From Campylobacter sp. UBA1713 (lineage in GTDB: Bacteria; Campylobacterota; Campylobacteria; Campylobacterales; Campylobacteraceae), in contig DCIZ01000026.1 of the NCBI GenBank assembly GCA_002317305.1, positions 1 through 7,716 on the forward strand: a stretch of DNA of 7,716 nucleotides, read 5' to 3'. The notes below the pieces were generated by a model. That model searched no databases. It had not been told where the DNA came from and saw only the letters and a list, made by a program, of their open reading frames with translations. This document shows, one piece after another, positions 6,601 to 7,716 of this stretch (positions are counted from its first letter, which is position 1; every line of letters starts with the position of its first letter). A program made the position numbers and the translations under genes.

Positions 6601-7244
6601 TTTTCGTTACCATTTATCAAAGCAAATTTTTGCCCCACAAGTTCAGCATATAGCGAGATTCTAAATTTTTCGTTTAAACTAGCCCAAATTTGCGCCACCA
6701 CATCGTCAAAATTTTTGTGCGCATCAAAAGTAACAGGCTCGCCTTTAAAACTCTCCAAACCGCCATTTTCAAGCGTTTCGCCCGTGTAAGTCGTGATGAA
6801 TTTAGCTACGCCTTTTGTAAATTTATACTCAAAGAAAAAGCGCGAACAAGTGCCGTTTTCGTGCTTTAAGATGCTCACGTCAAACCCTTCGTTTTTCAAA
6901 ACCGCACTGATTCTTGGCGTAAAATTTGGCGCATCTGGCTCATAGACTCTCGTGTGAAGTGCCTTTGCAAAGCAGCTACCTTTTTCTAAAAATTCTACCA
7001 CCGTGTCGGTTTGGTCGCCATTTGTTACGACTATGTTTTCACCACTTCGCCTAACTGGGTGGTAGATGATGAGGCTCGGGTCTTCGACTAACTCTGGCTT
7101 AAATGGCAAAATTTTTACGCCATCTTCTGTTTTTTGAAAAATTCGGTTTTGGCTGTTTGCGCTCCGCCCGCTTATGAAGTAGACAAAAAACCGCCCTTCG
7201 TTACACTCACCTACCAAAATCCCTCGTCCTAAATATCTGTTCAT
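6597..7244 (-). CDS. purO: IMP cyclohydrolase, PurO family
   Basis: This 215-residue protein would close the second purine ring by converting FAICAR to IMP, the last step of the pathway. It is not related to the PurH cyclohydrolase domain. It belongs to the family first described in archaea as PurO and also found in clostridia. Supporting motifs are RYLGRGILVG (3-12), SGRSANSQNR (25-34), DPSLIIYHPVR (55-65), TNGDQTDTV (74-82) and EPDAPNFTPRISA (102-114). The archaeal enzyme has recognisable counterparts (YLGRILAVG, SSRSFPNR, SNGSHTDTI, NTPRIA). The start ATG at 7244 has AAGG eight bases upstream. The chain is about the family length, with a somewhat shorter N-terminus than clostridial versions as I remember them. 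It is first in the operon and overlaps purD by four bases. PurO has no formyltransferase activity, so a separate AICAR transformylase must be encoded elsewhere. Confidence 0.92.
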   Translation of the reverse strand: MNRYLGRGILVGECNEGRFFVYFISGRSANSQNRIFQKTEDGVKILPFKPELVEDPSLIIYHPVRRSGENIVVTNGDQTDTVVEFLEKGSCFAKALHTRVYEPDAPNFTPRISAVLKNEGFDVSILKHENGTCSRFFFEYKFTKGVAKFITTYTGETLENGGLESFKGEPVTFDAHKNFDDVVAQIWASLNEKFRISLYAELVGQKFALINGNEK

Positions 7245-7267
7245 GTTTTTTTCCTTTTTTTGAATTT

Positions 7268-7273
7268 ATTTTA
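7268..7273 (-). promoter_or_regulatory. Candidate -10 box of the purO-purD-purL operon
   Basis: The minus strand has TAAAAT 23 bases before the purO start codon, preceded by T/A-rich sequence (CTTTTTAAACTTAATC). This fits the loose Campylobacterota promoter pattern, with no good -35. If used, it would give a short leader containing the AAGG ribosome site. I see no purine riboswitch fold or obvious repressor operator between it and 7330. Confidence 0.35.
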
Positions 7274-7358
7274 GATTAAGTTTAAAAAGCTACGATTCGT
7301 CTCACATGAACGGCGGGGGCTTCTTCCCGCACCTCTCTTACATCTTTTACATTTTAAA

Positions 7359-7414
7359 GAGCATCTCTAAAAACCAGTTTGGCTTGATTTCGAATAGTGT
7401 TTTTAGAGATGCCC
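7359..7414. repeat. 56-bp inverted-repeat element with insertion-sequence-like ends
   Basis: The left end, GAGCATCTCTAAAAAC (7359-7374), and the complement of the right end, GGGCATCTCTAAAAAC (7399-7414), match at 15 of 16 bases, including a perfect 14-bp inner part. They enclose a 24-base centre. A third copy of the same end occurs at 7617-7633. Ends of this kind, repeated and inverted, look like transposon termini. The element is far too short for a transposase, so it would be a deletion remnant or a miniature element. As RNA it would also form a 14-bp hairpin, but there is no T-tract. No clear target-site duplication is visible. Confidence 0.6.
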
Positions 7415-7479
7415 TAGTTGCAATTCGTGGCTTTCCGTTTGGCAAAACTTTCAGTAAATTCTGCATACATTTTTCAAAA

Positions 7480-7572
7480 TGGGGTCTCAGGGGCGAAAGC
7501 CCCCGCCCGCCGTCCCGCCGCCGTTTTCTTTTGAGATTTATCGAAAAAGAAAACGGCAGCGGGACTAAAAAA
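7480..7572 (+). repeat. Dispersed hairpin repeat, copy 2 (93 bp)
   Basis: This copy has the same unit as 1365-1458 but on the opposite strand. It starts TGGGGTC, then a small hairpin (7490-7503) with arms GGGGC/GCCCC around GAAA, a GNRA-type tetraloop. The large hairpin follows, with arms 7512-7532 and 7545-7565 (20 of 21 pairs, one C/A mismatch) around the identical 12-base loop GAGATTTATCGA, and the unit ends in an A-run. One base is missing in the linker compared with copy 1. A-rich, not T-rich, sequence follows on the plus strand, which argues against a plus-strand terminator. Confidence 0.85.
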
Positions 7573-7593
7573 AAATATGAGCCTCCACTCATA
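7567..7593 (-). terminator. Hairpin plus T9, possible terminator for a gene beyond the right edge
   Basis: On the minus strand TATGAG and CTCATA pair across a 6-base loop (TGGAGG), followed directly by nine T. This has the right order for a Rho-independent terminator of a leftward gene lying beyond 7716. The stem is short, with two G-C pairs, and the T-run is shared with the tail of the hairpin repeat, so the match could be partly accidental. Confidence 0.4.
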
Positions 7594-7616
7594 CTACATC
7601 TTCACCTGTTTTTTAA

Positions 7617-7664
7617 GGGCACCTCTAAAAAACCATTTAAGTAAATTTGGTGGCTTGCTTTTGC
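7617..7664 (+). mobile_element. Insertion-sequence-like left end, running out of the window
   Basis: GGGCACCTCTAAAAAACCA (7617-7635) matches the ends of the 56-bp element at 7359-7414 with one substitution and one extra A. Similarity continues inward: TTTGG followed closely by GGCTTGCTTTT, against GTTTGGCTTGATTT near 7378. The orientation makes it the left end of something extending rightwards. No transposase coding is visible in the remaining 50 bases. The family cannot be named with confidence; IS5-like ends are one possibility. Confidence 0.4.
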
Positions 7665-7716
7665 GTTTGTGTTTCACGGAAGCTTCGCTTTGTATATTTT
7701 TACCTTAAAATTCGTC

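Larger units (their letters stand above)
7245..7716. other. Non-coding, repeat-rich stretch upstream of purO
   Basis: This 472-base interval reaches the right edge of the window without a convincing gene. It contains the purO leader, a 56-bp inverted-repeat element (7359-7414), the second hairpin repeat (7480-7572), a terminator candidate (7567-7593) and an insertion-sequence-like end (7617). Frames of 81 and 112 codons cross it but are made of these repeats. The last 50 bases show nothing I can identify. Confidence 0.7.

Noticed and set aside
7309..7330. GC-rich patch GGCGGGGGCTTCTTCCCGC upstream of purO as a hairpin or a third repeat copy.
   Set aside because: The stem is only about five pairs. 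The similarity to the repeat is limited to roughly eleven bases (AAGCCCCCGCC on the minus strand), too short to claim.
7245..7330. Purine riboswitch or PurR-type operator in the purO leader.
   Set aside because: The leader is short and AT-rich. I find no three-way-junction pattern and no convincing paired operator; the small ACGATTCGT palindrome (7292-7300) is within chance.
7567..7575. A9 homopolymer as a phase-variation tract.
   Set aside because: It is outside any gene and forms the tail of the hairpin repeat. No poly-G or poly-C contingency tract is present in a coding region here.
7306..7644. 112-codon plus-strand frame, and an 81-codon minus-strand frame at 7347-7592.
   Set aside because: Both run through the inverted-repeat element and hairpin repeat copy 2, have no good ribosome site that I can see, and match no family I know.

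Overview
The window looks like a chromosomal piece from a Campylobacterota bacterium, most likely a Campylobacter-like species of intermediate GC. This is an inference from three things: the palindromic word AAATTT recurs about forty times (counted by eye), genes are tightly packed with AAGGAG-type ribosome sites, and AT-rich spacers separate the operons. No rRNA, tRNA or other taxonomic marker is present, so the assignment is moderate. All recognised genes lie on the minus strand, so transcription runs from high to low coordinates.

Right to left: 7245-7716 is a non-coding, repeat-rich stretch. It holds an insertion-sequence-like end (7617), a hairpin-plus-T-tract terminator candidate, a 93-bp dispersed hairpin repeat (copy 2), a 56-bp inverted-repeat element, and the leader of the next operon. 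Positions 7244-1556 form one purine-biosynthesis operon, purO-purD-purL. Consecutive genes overlap by four bases (ATGA and GTGA), which suggests translational coupling. PurL (FGAM synthase, single-chain form with its own glutaminase) performs step 4 of IMP synthesis, PurD (GAR synthetase) step 2, and the PurO-family IMP cyclohydrolase the last ring closure. All three read like the clostridial versions of these enzymes rather than the PurS/PurQ/short-PurL and PurH set I associate with Campylobacter. Horizontal acquisition followed by compositional adjustment is the likely reading.

Positions 1555-1209 are a second non-coding stretch with a heptamer repeat array, the other copy of the hairpin repeat in opposite orientation, and a weak terminator candidate. 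Positions 1208-1 carry a much more AT-rich two-gene unit: an OLD/RloA-like (AAA_15/AAA_21 type) ATPase, and the first 27 codons of an overlapping gene whose LIVEG motif suggests a TOPRIM/RloB-like partner. This is the layout of RloA/RloB, AbiL and PARIS-type anti-phage systems. The partner runs off the window, so the exact system cannot be named.

The most interesting items are the truncated ATPase/TOPRIM pair, the clostridial-type purine operon, and the two covarying hairpin repeats that flank that operon in inverted orientation.
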